From a virus: a DNA stretch of 33,872 nt. Position numbers and translations under genes: made by a program. Below are positions 1 through 9,892 of the stretch, piece by piece. The stretch covers positions 1-33,872 of the IMG/VR virus record IMGVR_UViG_3300037042_001714; one strand, written 5' to 3'. The notes beneath the pieces are model-generated. The model was given only the letters and a program-made list of their open reading frames with translations. It made no database searches and was not told the origin of the DNA. Position 1 is the first letter of the stretch. Every line of letters begins with the position of its first letter.

Positions 1-702
1 ATAACAGGTAATACTCAAATGTATGGTAATAGTGAATTTCCTTTAACTGTTTTTGGAACTATAAACTCAAAGAGATTACATTTTACATCTAATCCATTTA
101 ATAGTAACCCATCATCTAATTTAGCAGCAATAAGATATGAAGGTAATAACGAAACATTTTATTCAACCAATTATGATACCGCACAGATTACAACACAATC
201 ACAGGTATTTCAAACAGTTATTACAGGTAGTGGTTTAGTTGAGACAGGATTACAATCAAACAATATGGGTTCTGATTACTCATTAACTTTAAAAAATCAG
301 TCAGGTACAGGTTCATTAATTACTAATGCTAATGTTATTGTAACAGGTTCATTAAATGTGAATGGTTCAGCATTAATAACAGGTTCAGTTCAAGGTAATG
401 TTTTACCATTAACTGTAGCTTCAAATACTGCATCATTAAACTTAAATAATGGTAACTTCTTTGTCTTAGCACTTACAGGTTCTCAAGATATTAGAATTGA
501 ACCATCAAACATTAAACCAGGTCAAACTGTTAACCTTAAATTGAATACAACAGGTTCAGGTACAGTATCATTCCCAACATCGGTATTACAACAATCAGGG
601 TCAGCATACGTACCAACAACAACAGTAGGAACAGATATAATAACAATGGTAAGTTTTGATAATACAAACTTATACTTGGCAAACATAAAGAATTTACTAT
701 AA
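1..702 (+). CDS. Tail fibre protein, C-terminal fragment (5' end outside window)
   Basis: The reading frame is open from base 1 (I-T-G-N-T-Q-M), so the first ATG at 19 is probably internal and this is the end of a longer gene. The product is rich in Gly, Ser, Thr and Asn, with repeated TGS tripeptides (for example VTGSLNVNGS and ITGSVQGN), the same signature as the open gene that runs off the right edge from 31066. The last ~90 residues lose the repeat and look like a compact C-terminal domain ending in NLYLANIKNLL. Such proteins usually form trimeric beta-structured fibre shafts that bind the host surface; this is inferred from composition and context, not from a catalytic motif. The stop codon overlaps the next gene's ATG by one base (TAATG), which suggests translational coupling. 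Confidence is high for a fibre-type virion protein and lower for its exact role. Confidence 0.82.
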   Translation: MTGNTQMYGNSEFPLTVFGTINSKRLHFTSNPFNSNPSSNLAAIRYEGNNETFYSTNYDTAQITTQSQVFQTVITGSGLVETGLQSNNMGSDYSLTLKNQSGTGSLITNANVIVTGSLNVNGSALITGSVQGNVLPLTVASNTASLNLNNGNFFVLALTGSQDIRIEPSNIKPGQTVNLKLNTTGSGTVSFPTSVLQQSGSAYVPTTTVGTDIITMVSFDNTNLYLANIKNLL

Positions 703-1496
703 TGATATTTGCACCATTTGGTTTTAGAAAAGGACAAGTAAGTGTTGGACCAACTCCAACACCTAGTCCGACGCCTACTCCAACACCTACCCCTACTCCT
801 GCACCACTATACCCAACAAATGGATTAGCGTTAGCTTTAGATGCGGGTGATAGTTCATCTTATCCTGGTACAGGAACAACGTGGACAGATTTAAGTGGTA
901 ATGCAAATACAGGAACATTAACAAATGGTCCAACATATGGTGGTAGTGGAAGTGGTGGATATATTGATTTTGATGGAACAAATGATTATGTGAATATAGC
1001 AGACGCATCTTCAATAAATCCAACAACAGGTATTACATTCGTTACTTGGTTTAGAATGGATAGTCCACTTACAGCAAATCAAAACATTATCTCAAAAGGA
1101 TTTACAAGTGTATCACCACCTTATGTTCAATATTCATTTAAAATGTTTGACAACTCACCATATAATACACCACAATTCAACCTTGCGTTAGGTGGTACAT
1201 TAAGAACATTAAATGGTTCAACGACAATGTCAGCTTCAACGTGGTATATGGTTGCTTGTACATATGATAAAACAAGTATGAAGATATACGTTAATAACGT
1301 ACAAGATGCTAACACAAGTTCACAAACGGCTAACATAAGCACATACGCAACATCTTTAAGTTTAGCAAGATGGCCAACAGGTAATTCACAATTCCTAAAT
1401 GGTCAAATAGCGATGACATTAATTTATAACAGAGCATTATCAGCTACAGAAGTGGGTGATATATGGACAGCAACAAAATCAAGATACGGATATTAA
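702..1496 (+). CDS. Adhesin with Pro-Thr linker and LamG/concanavalin-like domain
   Basis: The 264-residue product starts with a short N-terminal stretch (MIFAPFGFRKGQVSVG). A (TP)n linker at about residues 17-35 follows, then one globular domain to the end. The globular part shows the typical order of LamG/concanavalin A-like lectin folds: GLALALDAGDSSSYPGTGTT near the start, WTDLSGNANTGTLTNGP, IDFDGTNDYV, a central TWFRMDS strand, TWYMVACTYD, MKIYVNN, and a closing strand IAMTLIYNRALSATEV. Such domains bind glycans or act as fibre tips in phage tails. It is translationally coupled to the fibre fragment upstream and precedes a tail-completion gene, so a virion receptor-binding accessory protein is likely. 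The linker is encoded by degenerate hexamers shared with two other genes in this window. The carbohydrate ligand cannot be read from sequence. Confidence 0.8.
   Translation: MIFAPFGFRKGQVSVGPTPTPSPTPTPTPTPTPAPLYPTNGLALALDAGDSSSYPGTGTTWTDLSGNANTGTLTNGPTYGGSGSGGYIDFDGTNDYVNIADASSINPTTGITFVTWFRMDSPLTANQNIISKGFTSVSPPYVQYSFKMFDNSPYNTPQFNLALGGTLRTLNGSTTMSASTWYMVACTYDKTSMKIYVNNVQDANTSSQTANISTYATSLSLARWPTGNSQFLNGQIAMTLIYNRALSATEVGDIWTATKSRYGY
750..806 (+). repeat. (TP)n linker microsatellite, copy 1
   Basis: Degenerate CCnACn hexamers encode alternating Pro-Thr. The same low-complexity DNA recurs at 7337-7383, 8391-8430, 8881-8957, 9388-9447 and 10380-10427. Confidence 0.85.
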
Positions 1497-1497
1497 T

Positions 1498-1983
1498 ATG
1501 GACGTAGAAAAGATAGCACCAATTATTGAATCAATACTTAAGAAAACTCTAGAACAGAAGAAATACCCATTTGGGTTCTCTAAGTTCAAAGGAGTTGGAA
1601 ATAAGGTAGCTTCAGGTAAGTTGAGGGATAGTATTCAAGTAACCACTAAAAGAAGTGGTAATGAGACTATCATTCAAGTTCTAGCTGAACAGTATTCACA
1701 ATGGGTGCAATCAGGAAGATTACCAGGAAAGAAAGGTGTACCTATTAGTGTGTTGGAAAAGTGGATTAAGGAAAGAGGATTAACAGGTAGAGATAAAAAA
1801 GGAAGATTTATAAAACGTGAATCATTTGCGTTTGCAATACAAAATAATATAAAGAAATTTGGAATAAGACCCTCCAACTTCTTAGACGTGGCACTAGAAA
1901 CTATTGCCGAGGATGAACAGATAATGAGTCTAATAGAAGAAGGTTCTTTTGAAGAATTAATAAATTTAATAGAAGGAATATGA
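1498..1983 (+). CDS. Tail completion / neck protein, HK97 gp10-like
   Basis: I start this gene at the ATG at 1498, one base after the upstream stop. The longer frame from 1456 would add 14 residues that merely shadow the end of the LamG gene. The product (161 residues) has the pattern of the HK97 gp10/virion-morphogenesis family: an N-terminal helix, then SGKLRDSIQV and a beta strand, QYSQWVQSGRLPGKKGVP, a WIKERGL helix, GRDKKGRFIKRESFAFAI and a C-terminal GIRPSNFLDVAL segment. Members sit at the head-tail joint and are needed for tail attachment or completion. The last four bases overlap the next ORF (ATGA). The family call rests on motif order and context and is fairly secure; the precise position in the neck is inferred. 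Confidence 0.72.
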   Translation: MDVEKIAPIIESILKKTLEQKKYPFGFSKFKGVGNKVASGKLRDSIQVTTKRSGNETIIQVLAEQYSQWVQSGRLPGKKGVPISVLEKWIKERGLTGRDKKGRFIKRESFAFAIQNNIKKFGIRPSNFLDVALETIAEDEQIMSLIEEGSFEELINLIEGI

Positions 1984-3560
1984 GTTTCGGATATCCACAA
2001 TTATACGCTAATGGTGTAAACAATAATACTCAATTGAGAAGATCCACAGATATGATATATCAACGTGGTGACACTTATGATGTTGTATTAACTGGTAGCA
2101 CCTATCAACCATCAATGGTATTACAGGTTAAAATGTATCTAGATAGTGAATATTACTTAAATTATCTCTTAGGTGGTTCATTAATAGGTAATATGTCAAT
2201 TGTTCCATATCAGATTACACAATCTGGTGCAACATATACATATAGATTTGGTATTAGACCATATGAATATCTATCAAATTATATTCAAACAGAACACTAT
2301 CAATACTATTGGTTAAACGATTGGTATCACACAGATGAGACAATCAATAAGAATAATCCATATCCAAATATACTTAGAGCAAACTTTAAGTATGGTTGGT
2401 TATATATGAATGGTAATATACCTGTATATGAAAACGATAGTGGCTTATTAAATGATGTAGTTCATTATACAGACATTCCATTCTGTGCAACTAGTACAGG
2501 TTTTACCGCTTCTGACTTTTCTAATACAGGAGCAATTTTTGATTATGTTGGAGGTGTATGGCAAATGAATGATAAGTTCTACTTACCAAACTTTGACCAA
2601 GAATTAGGAACTGTAGTGGGTACAGGAATTACAATTAACACAATTGATGTTAATAGAAGATTGTCACCAATGTCACAATTCTTAATGGACTATTCAACTG
2701 TACCTGAGTATAGTGAGACATCAAGATTTTTAACGGAAGCACCACGTATTCAGTATATACAAGATACAGAAAATTACGTATTATATTACTTAGCAGGAAT
2801 AACAGGAGACTACCAAAAGATTGAAGCAGACTTTGCGGTATTTGAGTTCTATGATGAAAACAACAATCAGATAGATTACTTTGAACAAATATTAACAAAC
2901 TTCCCAATGACAACATTAGGAGTTTATGCGGTTCCTTGTGGACCCAAAGATATTGATAATATATATGCAGCAATTGATTGGAGTAGTGTAGCTTATTACA
3001 GAGTACAACTATTCTATTCTTGGCCAACAGAACCAAACAAATCAACAATAGGTCCAATAGGTCCAATATCTGAAATATTCTATTTCTATGTTGGTGATAA
3101 CTGTGGTCCTGAAGATACTAGATTGGCATTCTTAAATAGTAGAGGTGGATATGATTATTTCACGTTCACATCGTACAGACAAGACACAAAGAAGATAACA
3201 AGACAAACATTTGATAACCGATACTACGCAACAAATTTAGCATCACCTGATAGAAATATGGGTAGAACAGTTAAGACCTTTGATAGTGATGTTAATCAGG
3301 AAATTGTATTGGAATCAGATTACCTATCAATAGGATATGGTAAGTGGTTACAAGAACTATTCTTATCACCACAGGTTTACATAATGAGACCAGATTATAT
3401 ATCACCACTTGACAGACAAGATAAAGTTTATAAGGATTTAATCCCTGTTCAAGTATTATCAACTGAGGTTGAAACGATAACTAAAAAACACAGAAAACTA
3501 AACAAATATAGAATTACCCTGAAAACAGCGGATACATTCTTTACAAATAAAGGATTCTAA
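1980..3560 (+). CDS. Tail/baseplate structural protein (unassigned family)
   Basis: This 526-residue protein is rich in Tyr, Asn, Asp and beta-prone segments, with no signal peptide or membrane span. It begins MSFGYPQLYANG and overlaps the preceding tail-completion gene by four bases. The next gene follows after one base, so the three are co-translated. The C-terminal ~100 residues (SYRQDTKKITRQTFDNRYYA, then a strand-rich end) resemble the closing domain of distal tail or baseplate proteins in Bacteroidota phages, but I cannot name a family. Its location between a tail-completion protein and a 1130-residue tail-tip candidate supports a distal-tail or baseplate hub role. It has no enzymatic motif that I can see. 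Confidence 0.65.
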   Translation: MSFGYPQLYANGVNNNTQLRRSTDMIYQRGDTYDVVLTGSTYQPSMVLQVKMYLDSEYYLNYLLGGSLIGNMSIVPYQITQSGATYTYRFGIRPYEYLSNYIQTEHYQYYWLNDWYHTDETINKNNPYPNILRANFKYGWLYMNGNIPVYENDSGLLNDVVHYTDIPFCATSTGFTASDFSNTGAIFDYVGGVWQMNDKFYLPNFDQELGTVVGTGITINTIDVNRRLSPMSQFLMDYSTVPEYSETSRFLTEAPRIQYIQDTENYVLYYLAGITGDYQKIEADFAVFEFYDENNNQIDYFEQILTNFPMTTLGVYAVPCGPKDIDNIYAAIDWSSVAYYRVQLFYSWPTEPNKSTIGPIGPISEIFYFYVGDNCGPEDTRLAFLNSRGGYDYFTFTSYRQDTKKITRQTFDNRYYATNLASPDRNMGRTVKTFDSDVNQEIVLESDYLSIGYGKWLQELFLSPQVYIMRPDYISPLDRQDKVYKDLIPVQVLSTEVETITKKHRKLNKYRITLKTADTFFTNKGF

Positions 3561-3561
3561 T

Positions 3562-6500
3562 ATGTCTCAACAACAACAGACCGTACTTAAAGTACAGACT
3601 AATAAACCAAACTTTCAGATTGATTTACCTCAAGGTACTTGTACTGTTTCCGCAGGTACAACTATGACAATTACAGGTGGATTCGGCGGAAATGGTACAC
3701 AACTAGATCCTTTTATTGGTTCACAACCTACATCAACTAGTGCTAATGCTTATTTTGATATTAACAATGCTAGTGGAACAGTTTATTATGTTGTAAGTGG
3801 TCAAACAGAATATGGTATTTGGGACCCATCAACAGTTTATTTAATACGTGATTCAGTTTCATATGTATCAAGAAGAACTACAATAGAAAATCCTGTTATG
3901 TTTGGTAGTATTGATGTTCTTCCAGGTGATATAATTCGTGTACAAATTTTAAATAGTGGTCCAGGAAATACTAGTATGCCGTATTTCTATTTTGTTCCAA
4001 ACGAAAATTCAACCACAGCTTATGAAGATTTGGTATTAGATTTATATGGAGATATTCCAATTAAGATTAATAGGTCATTTGCGGAGTTACAAGATATAGC
4101 AAAGAAAAATTCAGATTATTCTATAGGATTAACATTACCAGGTTCAAAAAGAAACAATCAATTCTTTGAGAGTTTTTTTAATGTTGATGTAGATACATTA
4201 TATTTCAATCCATTATTAAGAACACCTGCAAGAGTATTAATTGATGATGAAGTTTATTTTACAGGTTATTTAAAATTAAATAAGATATCGGTTTTAGATT
4301 CAAAAGTAGAATACGATGTAACATTATTTTCAAACATATCTGATTTATTTGGTAAGATTGGTAACAACTTATTAAAAGATTTACCATACGGTGACCCAAC
4401 TAGAAATTTTAATCATAATTTTAATACTTTTACAATTCTTGGTAGTTGGAACGAAATAGGATTTTCTTATGTTGGTGACCCAAATGCTTATATATATCCA
4501 ATCGTTCACAATGGTTACAATTATACGGGTGACACGGTTAACTTAAGTGGTACTACGGTTTCTAACCCCATTGCTAACCAAACAAGGCTATATACAACCT
4601 CATCACCAATTAGTCAATTTCCAACTGAAGCGGCAATGTATGCTGCGGGTGTAAAACCATATAGACTTAATACAAGAGGAACATCGGTATTAGATAACCA
4701 ATTAAAACCTGCATTGAATCTGTGGTCTATTATGCAATTATTATTCAAGACATATGGTTATACTATAAAGTCTGATTTTATGAATACACCGTGGATGAAA
4801 GGTTTATATATGTATGGTTATTTTAATAGTGATACAACCAAATTCTCATATACAACAGATATTAGTTCATATTCAAATAACACTGAAGCGTTTAGATTAA
4901 CTGAAGTATCAGGATCAACCTATAATGCTCCTTGTGGTCAATATGATAATTATAACACATATACTTTTACGCCTGTAAATTCACAAACAGGTGAACCCAT
5001 CGGCAGTTACCATAAACCGTTTACAATTGCGTGGAATTTCGTATATACACCTTGTGATTATCCAACATCACCAATTGAATATAGAACGGAATATATTAAT
5101 ATTATGCCAGGTGAATTAGATAAATCATTTACTTGGTATTTTAAAAAATATGTTCCTTGTCCATCAGCTTGTCAATATGAATTATTACAACAGAATGGTC
5201 AGAATCTTTCCAATTCAAATTTATTCCAATTTAATACAAGTAATGCACCACAAACTGTTTTTATTAATGATGGTGATTATGTAGATTTTAGTTTAATCAT
5301 TAACAATACAATTAAACAAATTGATATCCTTGCATCTATTGCAAAGAAATTTAATTTAGTATTTGTTCCTGACCCTGAAGTTCCAAATCAAATTATTGTG
5401 GAACCATATCAATATTATGTTGGTACAGGTTCAATATATGATTGGACAGATAAATTATCATACGATAAAGGATGGTCAGTTCAACCAGCATTAAACTTCG
5501 TTGAGAGTGAATTAATCTTTACAGACTTAGAAGATGGTGATGATGGTAACAAACAGTTCAAAGATAAGAATAGTAGAATATACGGTCAAAATTATGTATT
5601 CAATCAAACAGATTTTAAATCTCAAACAAAAAAGATTGAAACCATATTTTCACCACAGATTACAAGAAAGTGGGATAACAACGTTGCAATACCATTGGGG
5701 ATTAATTATGTTAGTGCTAATACACCAGGTGAAACAGCAGCAGTTGAATCAGTTATATGGACATATAAAGGTATTAAAACTAAACCAAAGATTTTCTATT
5801 ACTTAGGTAATAAAAGTATATTCTTAAATACATTGGGTGAAGTTTATGACACAACATATATATGGGCAACAAATTTAATATATATAAGTAAATCAGATGG
5901 TACAAATTCACTTGCTTCTACCGAAGCTCCTGTAATTTCCAATACAATGCCATTGGGTAACCCTGATAGTAATAAGATAAACAATGATAGTATCTGTATC
6001 CTATTCAATAGTGAATTACCAACAGATGTTGGTGTTGAAACATTTGATGCGGTAAACGCATATACAGACCGTGATATGTACAATTTATTCTATGAGAATA
6101 GAATTAATAATCTATATAATTCAAATACTCGTTTCTTAGAAGGATATTTTTGGTTGAAGTTAAGTGATATCAAGAATCTTAAAGCCAATGATATTATTAA
6201 AATTAAAGAACAATATTTCACGTGGAATAAGATTAATCAATATAATCTAACAGATAGAGAATTAACTAAAGTAGAATTAGTTCAAGTTGATAATAATCCA
6301 AGTGTATACCCAACTAGATATTTCCAATACAATTATTGTGCTGATACAGGGACAACATATAATATTAAAACAGATTTTACAAATCCAGAAATGATTAAAA
6401 CCCATTTCTATATTAGTAATTGGTATGATTATTATGTTGGATTATTAGGAGGTTCAGTATCAAGTATTACAAGTTCATTTAGACTAGGTATTTCAACACC

Positions 6501-6954
6501 TCAAATGTTACCATTTACAATGCGTGAAGTAACTGAAGATACATATAATACTACTGGTAATGATTGGACAAATGACCCAAATTATAATTGGGATCTTGGT
6601 GGAGGTGATTTAGATTCATATTGGAGAAATTCAGGTAGTACCGAACAAGGTATTAATCTTTGGGCTAATTGTACTGATTTTTACACTACAGCAGCGGCTA
6701 ATGGTATTTCAGTTGCAATACCTTCAGGTGGAACACCAACTTCAATCTATAATCAAAATGTAACAATCAATGTAACCAATACAGGATGGATTAAATATAA
6801 TACCCCTACGTACCCTGATGGAACCTATACTTTCTTTGGTTCATTAGGTGTACAAGATATTCCTGGTTGTGTTGACTGTACAAGTATAAGGTTTGCTTAT
6901 CCATTTGCTGACTTAGGTTATTGGACCGTGGTTGACTGTGGTATTCCTTGTTAA
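3562..6954 (+). CDS. Large tail-tip / baseplate hub protein (Tal-like)
   Basis: The 1130-residue product has three visible parts. Residues 1-~150 are beta-rich and Gly/Thr-heavy. Residues ~155-270 contain LYGDIPIKINRSFAELQDIA, followed by a conserved-looking block with FNVDVDTLYFNPLLRTPA and VYFTGYLKLNKI. I associate this block with tail-associated proteins of Bacteroidota phages that resemble the gp27/Tal hub. The long C-terminal part is Asn/Tyr-rich and contains several Cys residues near the end (GCVDCTSIRF, VDCGIPC). Tal-type proteins form the tail tip and often open the host envelope, but no peptidase or lysozyme motif is evident. It follows the preceding tail gene by one base and is followed by a multidomain adhesin, which fits tail-tip assembly order. 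Confidence 0.68.
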   Translation: MSQQQQTVLKVQTNKPNFQIDLPQGTCTVSAGTTMTITGGFGGNGTQLDPFIGSQPTSTSANAYFDINNASGTVYYVVSGQTEYGIWDPSTVYLIRDSVSYVSRRTTIENPVMFGSIDVLPGDIIRVQILNSGPGNTSMPYFYFVPNENSTTAYEDLVLDLYGDIPIKINRSFAELQDIAKKNSDYSIGLTLPGSKRNNQFFESFFNVDVDTLYFNPLLRTPARVLIDDEVYFTGYLKLNKISVLDSKVEYDVTLFSNISDLFGKIGNNLLKDLPYGDPTRNFNHNFNTFTILGSWNEIGFSYVGDPNAYIYPIVHNGYNYTGDTVNLSGTTVSNPIANQTRLYTTSSPISQFPTEAAMYAAGVKPYRLNTRGTSVLDNQLKPALNLWSIMQLLFKTYGYTIKSDFMNTPWMKGLYMYGYFNSDTTKFSYTTDISSYSNNTEAFRLTEVSGSTYNAPCGQYDNYNTYTFTPVNSQTGEPIGSYHKPFTIAWNFVYTPCDYPTSPIEYRTEYINIMPGELDKSFTWYFKKYVPCPSACQYELLQQNGQNLSNSNLFQFNTSNAPQTVFINDGDYVDFSLIINNTIKQIDILASIAKKFNLVFVPDPEVPNQIIVEPYQYYVGTGSIYDWTDKLSYDKGWSVQPALNFVESELIFTDLEDGDDGNKQFKDKNSRIYGQNYVFNQTDFKSQTKKIETIFSPQITRKWDNNVAIPLGINYVSANTPGETAAVESVIWTYKGIKTKPKIFYYLGNKSIFLNTLGEVYDTTYIWATNLIYISKSDGTNSLASTEAPVISNTMPLGNPDSNKINNDSICILFNSELPTDVGVETFDAVNAYTDRDMYNLFYENRINNLYNSNTRFLEGYFWLKLSDIKNLKANDIIKIKEQYFTWNKINQYNLTDRELTKVELVQVDNNPSVYPTRYFQYNYCADTGTTYNIKTDFTNPEMIKTHFYISNWYDYYVGLLGGSVSSITSSFRLGISTPQMLPFTMREVTEDTYNTTGNDWTNDPNYNWDLGGGDLDSYWRNSGSTEQGINLWANCTDFYTTAAANGISVAIPSGGTPTSIYNQNVTINVTNTGWIKYNTPTYPDGTYTFFGSLGVQDIPGCVDCTSIRFAYPFADLGYWTVVDCGIPC

Positions 6955-6959
6955 AAAAA

Positions 6960-6970
6960 TTTATATTTAA
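6960..6970 (+). promoter_or_regulatory. TTTATATTTAA element, copy 1
   Basis: An exact TTTATATTTAA lies four bases before the ATG at 6975, immediately after the stop of the tail-tip gene. The flanks (A-run before, AGATATGATA after) closely match copy 2 at 12958. It may be a phage promoter -7 variant (TATATTTA versus TAnnTTTG) or a translation leader. Confidence 0.5.
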
Positions 6971-6974
6971 AGAT

Positions 6975-9881
6975 ATGATAGGATCATTATTAATAACATT
7001 TGATGAAGTAGTAGAAGGAAGAGGTGGAGCATATTTTTGGGTAACCGTAAATGGTGAAGCAAGAAATACACATTATACAGATACCAATAGATTATATACA
7101 ACAGATTTATTCGTTGGTGACGTATGTACAGTTTGTATTTCAGGTCAAACACAATATGTAGAAAGTATTGGTATAATACGTAGAGATTACACAACTGATG
7201 ACCAAGAAGGAGATAAAGGAATTGTTGATAATAATATTACAACTCAACAAGGTGGTCCAGGATTATGTGTAACATTCACAGCAACAACTGTTGCCAATGC
7301 TTACAATTTTGAATATAGATTAGATTTGAGTATGGGACCTACACCTACCCCAACACCTACACCAATGCCAACACCTGTTCCAGATGATGGTAGATATTTG
7401 GTTGTATCAAACAAATATGACGTTGTAAGGTTCTCAAATGATTATGGTAATACGTGGACTAATTTCACAGGTGTAACAACTCCTGAGACATATGGTGCAT
7501 TAATATCAGGAACGGGTAGATATCGTTCTCTAACGGACAGATTTCAACCAGGTGGAGGATTTGACCCAGGATACATTTGGACCTCGTCAGACTCAGGTAA
7601 TACATTCAATGCGTTAACAAATTCAGACCAAATTAATTGGTGGGCTGATATGGATACATCACCAAATGGTTTATATCAATCGGTAGTAGATGAAAGAGGC
7701 GCCTATTATTTATCAACAGATTATGGTTCAAGTTTTCAATTTATCAGTTTATCAAATAAAGAATGGATTAAACCTGTAATTCCAGGAGATACATTATTTC
7801 CATCTTATGGATTAACTTCTGATAAGATATGGAAATTACTACAACGTGCTGGTCCATTTATTGAGATGACAGGATTAACTGTGACAACTGCGTTTACAGA
7901 TATGGCAGTATCACAGAACAATCAATATATAATGGCTACACAAGAGAATTTCGGTGTATCCATTTCAACAAATTCAGGAAGTACATTTAATATAACACAT
8001 TTCTTTGGTAATGAAAAACTTAATCCAACTTGTGCAATGTCTGCCGATGGTAAGTATATGTACGTTGGATTTAATATGGGTTCACCGTTAATATCTGGTG
8101 GTCTATATTATTCGGAAGATTATGGTGTAACATTCAATGAAATATTACGTCCATTAAGTGGAGGAGGAACTGTTGCCTTTGGAAACGTACATAGTATATC
8201 AGTTTCAAGAGATGGTATGTATGTTTATTTTGTTACAGAATTTAGTGCAACAAATAACTATTGGTTGTATCGTTCATCAAACTATGGTGCATCATTTGTT
8301 CAATTACCATCCGCTAGTATTGCGGGAGAAGGTGGAACAGTTTATGATATAACCTATGTTAGACAAAATAAAATGTACTTGGGTGTACAACCAACTCCTG
8401 AACCTACACCTACTCCACCACCAACCCCAATATATGGTCCAAACATTTTAAATATTGAATGGAATTATAGTTGGTCAGGAGCTTCGGCTAATAATATATC
8501 AGTATCACAGTACCAACATTATTATGAGGATTATGGTTTACCATCAATCTATAATTTGTTGGTACAAGGTCCTTATGTGTTATCAACTAGTGCAGGTTCA
8601 ATCACAGGAACGACATTTACAAACAATCCTGATGTGGTTAACTTTTGGTCATATGCCGCAGATAACTTAACAAGAACATTATCACAAACAGGTGTAACAT
8701 ATCAAGTAAATCAAAGAATACGTAAGACATATTATAACGGAGCATTAGTTGATACAAATACTCAAACAGGTCCTTTTCCAATTGGTTATGGTTTTATGGA
8801 TGCAAGTTCTTCATATACAGGAACAACAATTGTATCGGGAGATACTGTTGGGTTTGAATGGATTGATGTTATGGGAATAGCACCAACACCAACACCAACA
8901 CCAACACCTTTACCAACGTCAACACCAACACCTACACCAACACCTACGCCTATACCTGTAACATTCAAAACAGAATATTACGCTAATGGTGATATTGTTG
9001 CACCTACTAATCAAAAAGATGTTGGTATAGCACATTCATATCTTGGAGGAACAATATATAATGAACCGATTGGTCCAAGTTTTAATGAAACACCATATAC
9101 CTTTACAGGTTTTACAAGAACATATTCAAATGGTACGGGTACTGTTTCAATGTCAAGAACACTATATCAACAGGGTTCAAGTTACTCAGGTCAATATATA
9201 ACAGGATTTACTGCTAATTTATTTGTAAATGGTTCAAGTGTATGGTCAACAGGTTATACATATTCACCATCTATTACAATTCCGGTATCACCATCTTATG
9301 ATGATAGGTCAGTAGTTACTTCAGGTATTACATTTAATCCTGGAGATAATGTTGTATTTAGATGGACAGATGCGTTAGATTATATTGCACCAACTCCGAC
9401 TCCTACTCCTACTCCAACACCAACTCCTACACCTACACCATTACCTGCAACGGTAGCTTTTAGAAGTAAAATGCTTGGAGGTACAGGAATAGGTAAACGA
9501 CACGCAAATAGATATGTTAATTTTAATCAATCAGGAATTGACCAAACATTTACATTTTCCGATTATACAACAACTTCAGGTAATGCTACATCAACTAGTG
9601 CGTCTCAAGATAACTTTATTCTTGGTTCATCTGTAATAATAACAATAAGAAGAGATTTGTGTAAAACAACATTAGGTACTTTAACAAGAGATACAACATA
9701 CGCAAAGGTATTTATAAATAATATACAAGTTGGTTCTACTTGTTCAACTGGAACAAACACAACCGTTAATACTTGTCCGACATCAATAAATAATCAATAT
9801 AATACTTGTTTAGGTACATTTACAATAAACACTGGTGATAACGTAATAGTTGAAATTGAAGATCAATTTGTACAACCTTAA
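6975..9881 (+). CDS. Modular receptor-binding adhesin with Asp-box propeller and (TP)n linkers
   Basis: I use the ATG at 6975; an upstream TTG at 6948 would overlap the preceding gene and split the TTTATATTTAA element. The 968-residue product is a string of domains. Residues 1-120 form an N-terminal anchor, then a (TP)n linker at 121-136. Residues ~137-472 contain six Asp-box-like motifs (SNDYGNTW, SSDSGNTF, STDYGSSF, STNSGSTF, SEDYGVTF, SSNYGASF), as in sialidase/BNR beta-propellers. Another linker follows at 473-486, then three domains at ~487-635, 662-804 and 826-968, each closing on a GDxVxFxWxD-like strand and separated by longer linkers. Asp boxes are structural, so they do not prove glycosidase activity. 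The context (tail-tip gene upstream, tape measure downstream) suggests a virion-displayed binding protein. Confidence 0.75.
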   Translation: MIGSLLITFDEVVEGRGGAYFWVTVNGEARNTHYTDTNRLYTTDLFVGDVCTVCISGQTQYVESIGIIRRDYTTDDQEGDKGIVDNNITTQQGGPGLCVTFTATTVANAYNFEYRLDLSMGPTPTPTPTPMPTPVPDDGRYLVVSNKYDVVRFSNDYGNTWTNFTGVTTPETYGALISGTGRYRSLTDRFQPGGGFDPGYIWTSSDSGNTFNALTNSDQINWWADMDTSPNGLYQSVVDERGAYYLSTDYGSSFQFISLSNKEWIKPVIPGDTLFPSYGLTSDKIWKLLQRAGPFIEMTGLTVTTAFTDMAVSQNNQYIMATQENFGVSISTNSGSTFNITHFFGNEKLNPTCAMSADGKYMYVGFNMGSPLISGGLYYSEDYGVTFNEILRPLSGGGTVAFGNVHSISVSRDGMYVYFVTEFSATNNYWLYRSSNYGASFVQLPSASIAGEGGTVYDITYVRQNKMYLGVQPTPEPTPTPPPTPIYGPNILNIEWNYSWSGASANNISVSQYQHYYEDYGLPSIYNLLVQGPYVLSTSAGSITGTTFTNNPDVVNFWSYAADNLTRTLSQTGVTYQVNQRIRKTYYNGALVDTNTQTGPFPIGYGFMDASSSYTGTTIVSGDTVGFEWIDVMGIAPTPTPTPTPLPTSTPTPTPTPTPIPVTFKTEYYANGDIVAPTNQKDVGIAHSYLGGTIYNEPIGPSFNETPYTFTGFTRTYSNGTGTVSMSRTLYQQGSSYSGQYITGFTANLFVNGSSVWSTGYTYSPSITIPVSPSYDDRSVVTSGITFNPGDNVVFRWTDALDYIAPTPTPTPTPTPTPTPTPLPATVAFRSKMLGGTGIGKRHANRYVNFNQSGIDQTFTFSDYTTTSGNATSTSASQDNFILGSSVIITIRRDLCKTTLGTLTRDTTYAKVFINNIQVGSTCSTGTNTTVNTCPTSINNQYNTCLGTFTINTGDNVIVEIEDQFVQP
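7337..7383 (+). repeat. (TP)n linker microsatellite, copy 2
   Basis: CCnACn hexamers separate the N-terminal anchor from the Asp-box domain. One Met interrupts the Pro-Thr run. Confidence 0.8.
8391..8430 (+). repeat. (TP)n linker microsatellite, copy 3
   Basis: A short, imperfect Pro-Thr linker lies between the propeller and the first of the three C-terminal beta domains. Confidence 0.75.
8881..8957 (+). repeat. (TP)n linker microsatellite, copy 4
   Basis: This is the longest copy: about thirteen hexamers, mostly CCAACA, encode alternating Thr-Pro with a few Leu, Ser and Ile substitutions. The antisense frame here (8786-8968) is an artefact of the repeat. Confidence 0.85.
9388..9447 (+). 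repeat. (TP)n linker microsatellite, copy 5
   Basis: Ten hexamers alternating CCTACT and CCAACA precede the last domain of the adhesin. Confidence 0.85.
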
Positions 9882-9892
9882 TAATTAAAAAT

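Noticed and set aside
6948-6974. TTG start for the large adhesin
   Set aside because: It overlaps the preceding stop and lies over the TTTATATTTAA element; ATG at 6975 has the same context as the ATG at 12973.
8786-8968. Leftward 60-residue ORF rich in GVGVGV
   Set aside because: It is the antisense reading of the (TP)n hexamer repeat and has no leader or promoter.
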